A stretch of 64,000 bases of DNA from assembly GCF_018449655.1 (NCBI RefSeq), contig NZ_JAAVUX010000016.1, forward strand, positions 1 to 64,000. The letters are read 5' to 3'. Positions within the stretch are counted from its first letter, which is position 1, and every line of letters begins with the position of its first letter. Below, piece by piece: positions 8,187 through 15,778 of this stretch. The notes below the pieces were generated by a model, which worked only from the letters and a program-made list of their open reading frames with translations, was not told the DNA's origin and searched no databases. The stretch comes from Pseudomonas sp. dw_358. Its GTDB lineage: Bacteria > Pseudomonadota > Gammaproteobacteria > Pseudomonadales > Pseudomonadaceae. The position numbers and the translations under genes were made by a program.

Positions 8187-8619
8187 TGAAAAATCCTCAA
8201 CACAGGAAAGATCGGTAATAAAGCCCGCCCGGAACGGTCACAGGCAAGCCGCTTGAACACTTTGGCAGATACCGATTGCCCACGCTGTGGGCCAAAGCAC
8301 GGCGCTGCGCAGGAAAAGGCGTCAATGGCGAGAGGTTTTCGGCCATTCAAACAAGCGGGCTCGTGACCCGCTCGGATGCCTCGACAACGGGCACAGACAC
8401 TCGACCTTCACGGGGGAAGTGAATGGTCGCTAAAAATGACTGGCAGAGAAACTCGACGGGCTCAAGCCGGAAATAGAGCCCGGCACGCCATTCTAACGCT
8501 CACCACGCGGTTCAATCCAGATGCCGCTGGTCTTTTCCACGGTTTGCAGGGTCAAGAGGCCGGGCGGCACGTCGATAACTTCATTGCCGATACTTCACTT
8601 TGCCTCGTTGGAGGCCAAC
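8187..8619. other. 433-bp gap between divergent small genes; hairpins but no convincing gene
   Basis: This region separates a minus-strand gene (start 8186) from a plus-strand gene (start 8620) and must hold both promoters. Two clear hairpins are present: AGCGGG/CCCGCT at 8354-8372 and CGACCTTCAC paired with GTGAATGGTCG (one bulge) at 8402-8429. Short open frames exist on both strands, but none has both a good ribosome site and family-like sequence. A small RNA or long leader is possible. Confidence 0.4.
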
Positions 8620-9000
8620 ATGCTTGAAATCAATGACTCCAGCAGCACCCTGTTTCTCTATAACGGCATGAGCGACGCCGACGGCGCGGCCGCCGACCTG
8701 ATTCTTGCCGCCCGCGCCCGTGTGGAGGCCAGCCAGGCACGCAAGGCCGACAGCGACGCTGCTGCCCGCCGCCAGGAGCGCGAACACAACCGCAAAGTGC
8801 AGCAGATGAACGGGCAGATCCGCCATGAGCAACTGCGCCTGATCGCCGCCCAGGCGGCCGAATATCACAACGACCTGGAGCGTGACCGTGCCATCCGGGA
8901 AGCCCATGCCGGCATGCTGGCCGCGCACATGGCGCTGAAACTGGTCACTGATCCGCCTGCCGCGAGTCAAAGCGTGGAGATGTTTGTCACCACGGTCTGA
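8620..9000 (+). CDS. Hypothetical coiled-coil protein
   Basis: A 126-residue protein, start chosen at 8620 because of the GGAGG ribosome site six bases upstream. Residues about 25-100 are almost continuously helical, with charged and alanine-rich heptads (ARARVEASQARKADSDAAA, then QEREHNRKVQQMNGQIRHE), which predicts a coiled coil. There is no signal peptide or membrane segment. The C-terminus is hydrophobic and short. I do not recognise a family. It is followed 97 bp later by the DUF2789 gene. Confidence 0.6.
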   Translation: MLEINDSSSTLFLYNGMSDADGAAADLILAARARVEASQARKADSDAAARRQEREHNRKVQQMNGQIRHEQLRLIAAQAAEYHNDLERDRAIREAHAGMLAAHMALKLVTDPPAASQSVEMFVTTV

Positions 9001-9097
9001 TTCCGGGTCCGGATCGAACTCCTGGCGCGGTTGCCTTTCAGATGTGGAGTGATTACCCACAGTACAGTTTGGCCAAAAGCCGAACAGAGGAGCCACC

Positions 9098-9358
9098 ATG
9101 GAAAGCTCGACCGATACCCCGGACTTGAAACTGCTCTTTGATCAATTAGGGCTTGAGTCAGGCGGGCATGCGATTGATGACTTCATTGATGCGCATCAAT
9201 TGCCGGATGACATCAAGATTTCGGAGGCGAAGTTCTGGAGTGAGACCCAGAAAAAGCTGCTCAACGACAGCATTCGCGACGACGGCCCCTGGGCGTTGAT
9301 CGTCGACGAATTGAACGCCCGGCTGCATGAAGCGCCGCAAGTGGGCAATCAGGCCTGA
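9098..9358 (+). CDS. DUF2789 family protein
   Basis: An 86-residue soluble protein of the DUF2789 family, recognised from the layout LLFDQLGLESG...IDDFIDAHQLP...FWSETQKKLLNDSIRDDGPWALIVDELNARL. The family is small, helical and of unknown function in gamma-proteobacteria. A GGAG ribosome site lies just upstream of the ATG. The gene converges on the DksA-like gene, with a 34-bp palindrome in the gap. Confidence 0.8.
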   Translation: MESSTDTPDLKLLFDQLGLESGGHAIDDFIDAHQLPDDIKISEAKFWSETQKKLLNDSIRDDGPWALIVDELNARLHEAPQVGNQA

Positions 9359-9375
9359 TCGCCGTGCCCCTGACG

Positions 9376-9409
9376 CTCTGCAGGACCGAGCCGGCTCGGC
9401 CCTGCAGAG
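9376..9409. repeat. Palindrome of the GCAGGACCGAG family, copy 1
   Basis: Two 17-base arms (9376-9392 and 9393-9409) match at 16 positions with no loop. The core GCAGGACCGAG recurs at 28298-28308 and 36202-36212, each time between convergent genes. It probably acts as a bidirectional terminator or REP-like element. Confidence 0.65.
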
Positions 9410-9428
9410 GCTGTCAGCGGCCGCTACA

Positions 9429-9833
9429 TCACGCCTGGCGCTGATGCTTGTCGATCTGCTCGTGCCGTTCCTGCGCTTCGATGCAGTACTTGGTGGTCGG
9501 GCTGATCAGTAGACGCTTGAGGCCGATCGGCTCACCGCTGTCGTCGCACCAGCCGAAGCTGTCATCCCCGATACGGCCCAAGGCCATTTCCAGTTGTGGC
9601 AACAGGCGCTGGTCACGGTCGATCACGTTGACCAGCCAGTGGCGCTCTTCTTCAACGGAAGCGGCGTCGGCAGGATCGGCTGGTGTGTCCAGGCTCTCGA
9701 TGGCTACACGGCTCTGCTCGATGCGCTCATGGGTCTCGGCTCTGATGGACTTGATCAGGTCTGCAAAGAAGGCCAGTTGCTCGGCGTTCATGTAGTCATC
9801 GGCCGGCATGGCCAGCAACTTTTCCTTTGTCAT
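9429..9833 (-). CDS. TraR/DksA-family regulator with only two of four zinc-finger cysteines (DksA2-like)
   Basis: A 134-residue RNA-polymerase-binding factor. The N-terminal half has the coiled-coil pattern with the acidic tip region (IESLDTPADPADAASVEEE), and DRDQRLLPQLEMALGRI follows. The C-terminal finger reads GWCDDSGEPIG...KYCIEAQERHE: one cysteine of each CxxC pair is kept and the others are Ser and Ala. This resembles zinc-independent DksA2 of Pseudomonas aeruginosa, which substitutes for DksA when zinc is scarce; the same role here is inference. The ATG at 9833 gives the standard start MTKEKLLAMPADDYM; a longer frame lacks family sequence. Confidence 0.85.
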   Translation of the reverse strand: MTKEKLLAMPADDYMNAEQLAFFADLIKSIRAETHERIEQSRVAIESLDTPADPADAASVEEERHWLVNVIDRDQRLLPQLEMALGRIGDDSFGWCDDSGEPIGLKRLLISPTTKYCIEAQERHEQIDKHQRQA

Positions 9834-9977
9834 TGATTTCTCTATAAAAATGCGTGCATTTAAGCCAAACGGGTGTGCCACGCGAGGTCTCCGCGCGACA
9901 CCAAATTCTCAAAGCGCCATTCGGGCACTCATTTAGAGGGGCGGCAGTCTACGACCGGCGTGGCCACTGGGCAACTG

Positions 9978-10015
9978 AAAAAAGCCCGCCTGGCGCATCT
10001 CGGCGCCAGGCGGGC
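9978..10015 (-). terminator. Rho-independent terminator of the inositol operon
   Basis: A perfect 13-bp stem (9984-9996 with 10003-10015, loop of six) is followed on the minus strand by six T residues (9978-9983 read as A on plus). It lies 28 bp beyond the stop of the last gene of the importer, so it closes the long iol transcript. Confidence 0.9.
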
Positions 10016-10042
10016 GGGTGTCACTGCGGAAAAAGCTGAACT

Positions 10043-11065
10043 TCAGCGCTTGATCAGGCGTTTGTTGCGCCACTGGTCGATCACCACCGCGGCCACAATG
10101 ATCAGCCCTTTTATGATGTCCTGCAAGTAGGCATCGACACCGACGAAGGTAAAGCCGCTGGCCATGACCCCCAAAATCAGCGCGCCGATCACCGTACCAC
10201 TGATGCGCCCCACGCCGCCCACCAGGCTCGTGCCGCCAATCACCGTGGCGGCGATGGCATCCAGTTCATAGGACACGCCCATGCCCGCCTGCCCCGTGGC
10301 CGCCCGTGCCGACGCCACCACACCGGCCAGACCCGCCAGCAGCCCGGCGATGCTGTACACCACCACCAGGTGGCGCTTGACGTTGATCCCGCTGGTGCGC
10401 GCCGCCTGCATGTTGCCGCCGATGGCGTAGGTGTACTTGCCGTACTTGGTGTAACGCAGGGCGATGTGGAAGATCACCGCCACCACCAGGAAGATGATCA
10501 CCGGCATCGCGCCCTGGCCAATGGCCGTGTACTGCGGGGTCAGCATGCTGATGGGTTGACCCGACGTGTAGTAGCGCGCCAGGCCGCGGGCCGAGACCAT
10601 CATGCCCAGCGTTGCAATGAACGGCGGGATGCCGGTCAGTGCGATGATGCTGCCGTTTATGGCCCCCGCCAGCAAACCCACCCCCAGCCCCGCCACCAGC
10701 GGTATCCAGGCCGGCATGTCGGTCAGGTGCGGGAACACCGCACGGGCAAAATCCGAGCTTTGTGCCAGGCTCGCCGCGACCATGGCCGACAGCGCCAGCA
10801 CCGAACCGGACGACAGGTCGATACCGGTGGTGATGATGACCTGGGTCACGCCAATGGCGATCAGGCCGATGATCGACACCTGCAAGATCATCAAAACCAA
10901 CCGCTGGCTGTTCATCAGGAAGCTCTGGTCACGCACGATCCAGCCGAACAGCTCGAACACCAGGGCAATCCCCACCAGCACCATGAGGATGCTCAATTCG
11001 GTGGGCATGCGGCGCTTCAGGCGCACCGGGGTGACAGCGGGTTTGTTCTCAGTGAGTACGGTCAT
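10043..11065 (-). CDS. Sugar (inositol) ABC transporter permease, RbsC/IatP-like
   Basis: A 340-residue inner-membrane permease of the ribose/xylose branch with about nine to ten hydrophobic segments. Diagnostic stretches are GVTQVIITTGIDLSSGSVLA, INGSIIALTGIPPFIATLG and AIAATVIGGTSLVGGVGRI, the last forming the coupling region with the ATPase. The start overlaps a strong GGAGGAG ribosome site and lies one base after the ATPase stop. Because it ends the iol operon, its substrate is most likely myo-inositol. It is the counterpart of Caulobacter IatP. Confidence 0.92.
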   Translation of the reverse strand: MTVLTENKPAVTPVRLKRRMPTELSILMVLVGIALVFELFGWIVRDQSFLMNSQRLVLMILQVSIIGLIAIGVTQVIITTGIDLSSGSVLALSAMVAASLAQSSDFARAVFPHLTDMPAWIPLVAGLGVGLLAGAINGSIIALTGIPPFIATLGMMVSARGLARYYTSGQPISMLTPQYTAIGQGAMPVIIFLVVAVIFHIALRYTKYGKYTYAIGGNMQAARTSGINVKRHLVVVYSIAGLLAGLAGVVASARAATGQAGMGVSYELDAIAATVIGGTSLVGGVGRISGTVIGALILGVMASGFTFVGVDAYLQDIIKGLIIVAAVVIDQWRNKRLIKR

Positions 11066-11066
11066 T

Positions 11067-12623
11067 TCAGATCTCCTCCTGCAAGGCCATGCCGGACGCC
11101 AGTTGCATCACCCGTTCCTGGGTGGCCGCCTCGCGGTCCAGTTCGCCCATCAATTGGCCTTCGTGCATCACCAGCACGCGGTCGCTCATGCCCAGCACCT
11201 CGGGCAACTCCGAGGAAATCATGATCACGGCCATACCCTCCCCGGCCAGCTGGCGAATCAGCCGATAGATCTCGGCCTTGGCGCCCACGTCGACACCGCG
11301 AGTGGGCTCGTCGAGAATCAGAATTTTCGGGTGGGTCATCAGCCAGCGCGCCAGCAAGGCCTTCTGCTGGTTGCCGCCAGACAGGTTGTCGATGCACTGC
11401 TCCAGCGACGGCGTCTTGACCCGCAGCTTGGCGCACATGTCCTCGCACATCAGTCGCAGGCCTTTCTGCTGCACGAAGCCGCTGTTGCAGTGCTCGGCCA
11501 GCACCGCCATTTCCATGTTTTCCATCACCGACAGGCACGGAAACAGGCCGCTGAGCTTGCGGTCCTCGGTCAGCAGGGCAAAGCCGTGGGCAATGGCCTG
11601 GCGCGGGTCGGCCGGGGTGATGACCACACCGTCAAGCCGCACTTCGCCGCCGCTGGCCGGAGTGATGCCGAACAGGGTTTCGGCGATGTTGGTGCGCCCC
11701 GAGCCCATCAACCCGGCGATGCCCAGCACTTCACCCCGATGCAGGTCGAAAGACACGCCCTCGAAGACCCCGTCCAGGCGCAGGTCACGCACACTCAGCA
11801 GATGCTCGCCCACCGCCTGGGTACGCGGCGGAAACAGCTGGCTGAGCTCGCGGCCAACCATCATGGAAATCAGTTTTTCGCCGTTGAGCTGAGCGGCCGG
11901 CAGCAGGTCGACGAAAGTGCCATCGCGAAACACCGCCACTTCATCGGCGATCTCGAACACTTCGTCCATCTTGTGGGTGATGTAGATGATCGCCTTACCT
12001 TGGGCGCGCAGGTCGGCAATGATCGAGAACAGGTGCGCCACTTCGGTTTCGGTAATGGCCGAGGTCGGCTCGTCCATGATCAGAATGTCCGAATCGTAGG
12101 ACACCGCCTTGGCAATCTCGACCATCTGCCGCTCGGCAATGCTCAGCTCGCCCACCGGCTGGCCCGGATCGAGGCGAATGCGCAGGCGCTTGAGCAAGGC
12201 CTCGGTAGCCTTGTACATGGCACTGTGGTCGACCATGTGAAACGCGTTGAGCTGCTCGCGGCCGATCCAGATGTTCTCGGCGATGCTCATGTACGGCATC
12301 AGGTTGAGTTCCTGGTGGATCATCGCGATGCCGGCGTGCTGTGCGGCCAGCGGTGTGGTCAGCACCACTGGGCGGCCATGCAGAGAGAGGGTGCCGCTGT
12401 CGGGTTGATGGATACCGGCAATGATCTTCATCAAGGTGGACTTGCCTGCACCATTCTCCCCCATCAACGCCAGCACGCTGCCCGGACGAACCCGCAACTG
12501 CACGTTGTCGAGGGCCAGGACGCCGGGAAAGCGCTTGGTGATGTTGCTGATTTCCAGCAGGAACGGCGAAGGCACGTGGTCTTTTTCAGGTTGCGCGGGC
12601 GCGAGCTTGGCGACGGCAGTCAT
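11067..12623 (-). CDS. Sugar (inositol) ABC transporter ATP-binding protein, two ABC domains (RbsA/IatA-like)
   Basis: A 518-residue cytoplasmic ATPase made of two fused ABC domains. Domain 1 has Walker A GENGAGKS near residue 50 and DILIMDEPTSA. Domain 2 has a degenerate Walker A (GLMGSGRTN), signature LSGGNQQK and ILILDEPTRGVDVG. This asymmetric pattern is standard for sugar importers of the RbsA/MglA/XylG group. The start at 12623 has AGGAG upstream; an earlier in-frame start would read through a hairpin. It sits between the binding protein and permease genes of the inositol operon. Confidence 0.93.
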   Translation of the reverse strand: MTAVAKLAPAQPEKDHVPSPFLLEISNITKRFPGVLALDNVQLRVRPGSVLALMGENGAGKSTLMKIIAGIHQPDSGTLSLHGRPVVLTTPLAAQHAGIAMIHQELNLMPYMSIAENIWIGREQLNAFHMVDHSAMYKATEALLKRLRIRLDPGQPVGELSIAERQMVEIAKAVSYDSDILIMDEPTSAITETEVAHLFSIIADLRAQGKAIIYITHKMDEVFEIADEVAVFRDGTFVDLLPAAQLNGEKLISMMVGRELSQLFPPRTQAVGEHLLSVRDLRLDGVFEGVSFDLHRGEVLGIAGLMGSGRTNIAETLFGITPASGGEVRLDGVVITPADPRQAIAHGFALLTEDRKLSGLFPCLSVMENMEMAVLAEHCNSGFVQQKGLRLMCEDMCAKLRVKTPSLEQCIDNLSGGNQQKALLARWLMTHPKILILDEPTRGVDVGAKAEIYRLIRQLAGEGMAVIMISSELPEVLGMSDRVLVMHEGQLMGELDREAATQERVMQLASGMALQEEI

Positions 12624-12639
12624 GGTTGGCACTCCTGTC

Positions 12640-12660
12640 AGGCCGCGTATCGGGCGGCCT
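12640..12660. promoter_or_regulatory. Intercistronic hairpin between binding-protein and ATPase genes
   Basis: AGGCCGC and GCGGCCT form a perfect 7-bp stem with a 7-base loop, immediately upstream of the ATPase ribosome site on the minus strand. Such stem-loops after binding-protein genes often stabilise the upstream mRNA so that more binding protein than ATPase is made; that role is inferred here. Confidence 0.5.
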
Positions 12661-12734
12661 CTACGAGATAAGGCGACTACTTGGGTTGTTTTTATAAGTC
12701 CGGGTGTGCACATACCGCAGGTGTGCCCACCCCC

Positions 12735-13724
12735 TTACTGCTGAGCGAACTGGGCCACGTTCTGCGGCGTGATGAGCCGGTAAGGAATCAGCACCGACTG
12801 CTCCACGGGCTGTTTGTTGACCATTTTCACCGCCGCTTCCATGGCGCCCTTGGCCTGGCCCTTGGCATCCTGGAACACGGAGACGGTGAGGTCGCCCTGG
12901 GTGATCGCATTCTGGCCATCGGGGGTGCCGTCGACACCGCCGATCAGCACCTTGCCTTTCTCGAAACCTGCGGCCTTGAGCGCCATGGCTGCGCCGATGG
13001 CCATCTCGTCGTTGTTGGACACCACCGCGTCGAACGGCTTGCCTTGGGTGATCCAGTTGTTGACCAGGTCCATGCCCTTGTCCCGCAGCCAGATGCCGGT
13101 CTGTTCTTCCTGGATCTTGATGCCGGGGTACTTGGCGATGATCTCTTTGACGCCCTTGGTGCGGTTCTGGGTGGAGTTGTTGGCCAGGTCACCCAGCAGG
13201 ATCACCACATTGCCCTTGCCGCCCATCTTGTCGGCCAGATACTGCATCTGCAGGTGGCCGGCTTCCAGGTCGTCGGACGTCACCGTCACCACGCCGGCCG
13301 GCAGCTTGGCCTGGTCGGGACGGCGGTTGACAAAGATCAGCGGGATCTTCGCCTGGGTGGCTTCGTCGATCATCTTGCTGGTGGCGGCAGTGTCCACCGG
13401 GACCACGATGATGGCGTCGACCTTCTGGTTGATGAAGTCTTCGACCTGGCTCAGCTGCTTGACCACGTCGGCGCGGGCGTCTTGGAACTGCAGGCTGGCG
13501 CCCCCCGGTACGGACTTGGCGTCGGCGGCCATGGACTCGCGCAGGTAGGTCAGCCAGGTGTCATCGAATTGCGACATGGCCACGCCGATTTTCATGTCGG
13601 CCATGGCTGCACCACTGGCCATCAGCAAGGACAGCGCGGCCCCGCAGAGCAGGCGGCGAACGAAGGGAAGACGCGAGGAGCAAACGTTTGGACGCAGGGA
13701 GAGCGTGGAGATTGCGGTTTTCAT
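12735..13724 (-). CDS. Sugar (inositol) ABC transporter substrate-binding protein, RbsB/IbpA-like
   Basis: A 329-residue periplasmic binding protein of the ribose-binding fold. A signal peptide covers about residues 1-43 (positive start, then LLCGAALSLLMASGAAMA, cut before DMKIG). The mature part has IGVAMSQFDDTWLTYLRES, AIIVVPVDTAATSKMIDEA, IPLIFVNRRP and the hinge region AVVSNNDEMAIGAAMALK. The 111-bp gap to the ATPase holds a hairpin. Its own AT-rich upstream region carries candidate IolR sites, so the importer genes may have a separate promoter. Inositol as ligand is inferred from the operon. Confidence 0.9.
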   Translation of the reverse strand: MKTAISTLSLRPNVCSSRLPFVRRLLCGAALSLLMASGAAMADMKIGVAMSQFDDTWLTYLRESMAADAKSVPGGASLQFQDARADVVKQLSQVEDFINQKVDAIIVVPVDTAATSKMIDEATQAKIPLIFVNRRPDQAKLPAGVVTVTSDDLEAGHLQMQYLADKMGGKGNVVILLGDLANNSTQNRTKGVKEIIAKYPGIKIQEEQTGIWLRDKGMDLVNNWITQGKPFDAVVSNNDEMAIGAAMALKAAGFEKGKVLIGGVDGTPDGQNAITQGDLTVSVFQDAKGQAKGAMEAAVKMVNKQPVEQSVLIPYRLITPQNVAQFAQQ

Positions 13725-13785
13725 CGACGGTACCTTGATTATTGTTGTAGGGACGCGTGTCTCGGGAACCTGAATTGACTCTATT

Positions 13786-13828
13786 GGAATATAGTTTCTA
13801 AATCAATTCGTTTTGGAATTTATTTCTT
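13786..13828. promoter_or_regulatory. Candidate IolR sites and promoter before the importer genes
   Basis: Two AT-rich boxes occur here: GGAATATAGTTTCT at 13786-13799 (GGAA-N6-TTCT) and a poorer match GGAATTTATTTCTT at 13815-13828. On the minus strand TTGATT and TAGAGT with a 17-base spacer could serve as promoter elements overlapping the first box. IolR of Sinorhizobium is described as binding GGAA-N6-TTCC, so these are plausible but imperfect operators. Confidence 0.42.
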
Positions 13829-13837
13829 TCTGAGCTT

Positions 13838-14863
13838 TTATTCACCTGGCAATGCAATGACCTGGCCTTTTTGCGCACTGACCCGCGCCGCGTCCAGCAC
13901 CCGCAACGCCCGCACGGCATCGGCGGGGTCCACGGGCACTGCGCCCTTGCCGGCCACTGCCCGCGCCACCTGTTCATAGAAAAACGGCCAGTTGCCATGT
14001 TCCGAAGGCACGCGCTCACGCTCGTCGCCCTGCACCCGCCAGCCCCAGTTACGATGCTCCTCGGCGCCCCAGTCTTGCCCGTCGGTGGCCGGCGAGAACC
14101 CCGCCAGCACCCTGGCCTCCTGGCCGTCGAAACCGTCGACGGTGTAGCAGGCGCTGTCGCCGGTGACCCGAAAGCGCGGTTGCGGCGCACTCTGGGTGGC
14201 GCTGGCCCGCAGATGGGAAACCACTCCGCTCGCATGGGTCAATGACACGAAGAAGCCGCGATCCAATGCGCTGCCGGGCAACAGGTCCAGCTCAGCGTAG
14301 ACCCGACTGGCAGGGCCGAACAGTTGCAAAGCCTGATCCACCAGATGGGCACCGAGATCGCGCAGCCAGCCACCGCCGGTGGGGTTGCCGAGGTTGTCCG
14401 GCAAGTAGCGCTCGATGGACGATTCGAAACGCCGCACAGTCCCCAGGGCATCGCCTTCGAGCAGTTTGCGCAAGGTCAGGAAATCCGAATCCCAGCGGCG
14501 GTTCTGGTACACACTGAGCAGCACCCCGGCCTTTTTCGCCGCGTCCACCAGCGCCTGACCCTGGGCGGCATCGGCGGCGAACGGCTTGTCGCTGACCACC
14601 CCCAGACCCAGTTCGATGGCTTGCAGAATCAAGGCCTGGCGGCCCTCCAGCGCCGTGGAAATGACCACCACGTCGACCCCGGCCTCGGCCAGTTGGCCCA
14701 GGCTGTCGAAAGCCTTGACTCCGGGGTGTTCGATGGCCAGCTCCTGGCGCCGCTGGGGCGACCGGGTGACCACGCCGACAAAGGTGGAACCGGCCAGACT
14801 GGCCAGCAACGGCGCGTGAAAATAGCGACCGCCGAAGCCATACCCCAAAAGTCCGATACGCAT
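13838..14863 (-). CDS. Gfo/Idh/MocA-family oxidoreductase, IolW/YvaA-like (inositol dehydrogenase candidate)
   Basis: A 341-residue NAD(P)-dependent dehydrogenase. The Rossmann start is GLLGYGFGGRYFHAPLL, the catalytic lysine lies in VSDKPFA near residue 95, and NRRWDSDFLT and the GGGWLRDLGAHLVDQ helix follow with the usual Asp and His. These motifs are those of the scyllo-inositol dehydrogenase/YvaA branch rather than classical IolG. It is nevertheless the only dehydrogenase in the operon, placed between the iolH-like gene and the importer. It may perform the first oxidation of inositol or interconvert inositol isomers. The ribosome site is AAGGAG. Confidence 0.85.
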   Translation of the reverse strand: MRIGLLGYGFGGRYFHAPLLASLAGSTFVGVVTRSPQRRQELAIEHPGVKAFDSLGQLAEAGVDVVVISTALEGRQALILQAIELGLGVVSDKPFAADAAQGQALVDAAKKAGVLLSVYQNRRWDSDFLTLRKLLEGDALGTVRRFESSIERYLPDNLGNPTGGGWLRDLGAHLVDQALQLFGPASRVYAELDLLPGSALDRGFFVSLTHASGVVSHLRASATQSAPQPRFRVTGDSACYTVDGFDGQEARVLAGFSPATDGQDWGAEEHRNWGWRVQGDERERVPSEHGNWPFFYEQVARAVAGKGAVPVDPADAVRALRVLDAARVSAQKGQVIALPGE

Positions 14864-14885
14864 GTTGACGCTCCTTGCAGTGGAT

Positions 14886-15746
14886 TCAGCGGGTCAGCTC
14901 GCGGGTGACCCGCTCGAGCATCATGCGGTTGGATTCGTCCGGACGGTCCTCCCAGGCGAACACCGAAACGGTGGCGATGCCATCGAATTTGAGCTCGCGC
15001 ACGGTGCTGAAAAACGCTTCCCAGTCCACCTCGCCCTGGCCGATATCCAGGTGTTGATGCACCGTTGCAGTGACCCCGGGCGGATTGACGATGTAGCGCA
15101 GGCCCGAGGATGCCTTGTGGTTGTAGGTGTCGGCGATGATCAAATGGCTGAGCTTGTCACCGGCGTAGCGCAGCATGGAGGCGATGTCGCCCTTGCCGTC
15201 GTCATAGAAGAAGGTGTGCGGGGCGGCGTACAAGTAGTTGATCCAGTCACGGTCCAGCCCGCGCAGGATGTCTACCGATTCGTTGTTGCGTTCGCAGAAG
15301 TCATAGGGGTGAGCCTGGATGTCGAGCTTGATGCCCTCGCGCTCGAATTCCGGGATCAGCTCGTCCATGGAACGCATGAACTGGTTCTCGCACACCAGCG
15401 GGTTGTCCGACTGGCCGGTGAACTCGGTGTTGACCCGTTCGCAGTCCATCTCCACAGCGATCTGAATGGCACGCTTCCAGTTGCGCACGGCCGCGACCCG
15501 CAGGCCTTCGTCGGCCGACGCCCAATGGTACATGGGCAGCAGCGACGACAGCTTCACACCGGCGTCGCTCAGGGCCTGGCGAAATTCCTTGACCCGCGCC
15601 CGGTCCACCCGCGGCGCCTTGTAGAACGGCAGAAAGTCTTCCCGGGGGGACAGTTCGATGTGTTCATAACCCAGCTCGGCGACCTTGTCGCACATCTTGC
15701 CCAGGGGCAGATGACGGTACATGTAGGGATCCAGGGCAATGCGCAT
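14886..15746 (-). CDS. iolH: Sugar phosphate isomerase/epimerase, IolH-like TIM barrel
   Basis: A 286-residue TIM-barrel protein of the xylose-isomerase-like fold. The start MRIALDPYMYRHLPLGKMCDKVAELGYEHIE and the segments DIQAHPYDFCERNNESVDIL, LIIADTYNHKASSG and VHQHLDIGQGEVDWEAF supply the His, Asp and Glu residues expected for a divalent metal site. The label IolH rests on resemblance and operon position; the exact step performed by IolH is not settled in the literature I know. The start at 15746 has AAGGAG upstream, and the frame continues upstream without homologous sequence. Confidence 0.82.
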   Translation of the reverse strand: MRIALDPYMYRHLPLGKMCDKVAELGYEHIELSPREDFLPFYKAPRVDRARVKEFRQALSDAGVKLSSLLPMYHWASADEGLRVAAVRNWKRAIQIAVEMDCERVNTEFTGQSDNPLVCENQFMRSMDELIPEFEREGIKLDIQAHPYDFCERNNESVDILRGLDRDWINYLYAAPHTFFYDDGKGDIASMLRYAGDKLSHLIIADTYNHKASSGLRYIVNPPGVTATVHQHLDIGQGEVDWEAFFSTVRELKFDGIATVSVFAWEDRPDESNRMMLERVTRELTR

Positions 15747-15778
15747 GGCGCTTCTCCTTTTGTTCTTGTCGGGTTCTT

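Noticed and set aside
8422..8475. A 17-codon plus-strand frame preceded by GGGGGAAG
   Set aside because: The upstream sequence is part of a hairpin and the peptide is too short and featureless to support.
8490..8592. A short minus-strand frame of about 30 codons in the 433-bp gap with protein-like composition
   Set aside because: It has no ATG in frame, only a weak GTG, and no clear ribosome site.
9834..9960. Zur-type operator upstream of the DksA2-like gene
   Set aside because: No convincing GTTATA-type palindrome is visible, although the gene type made it worth looking for.
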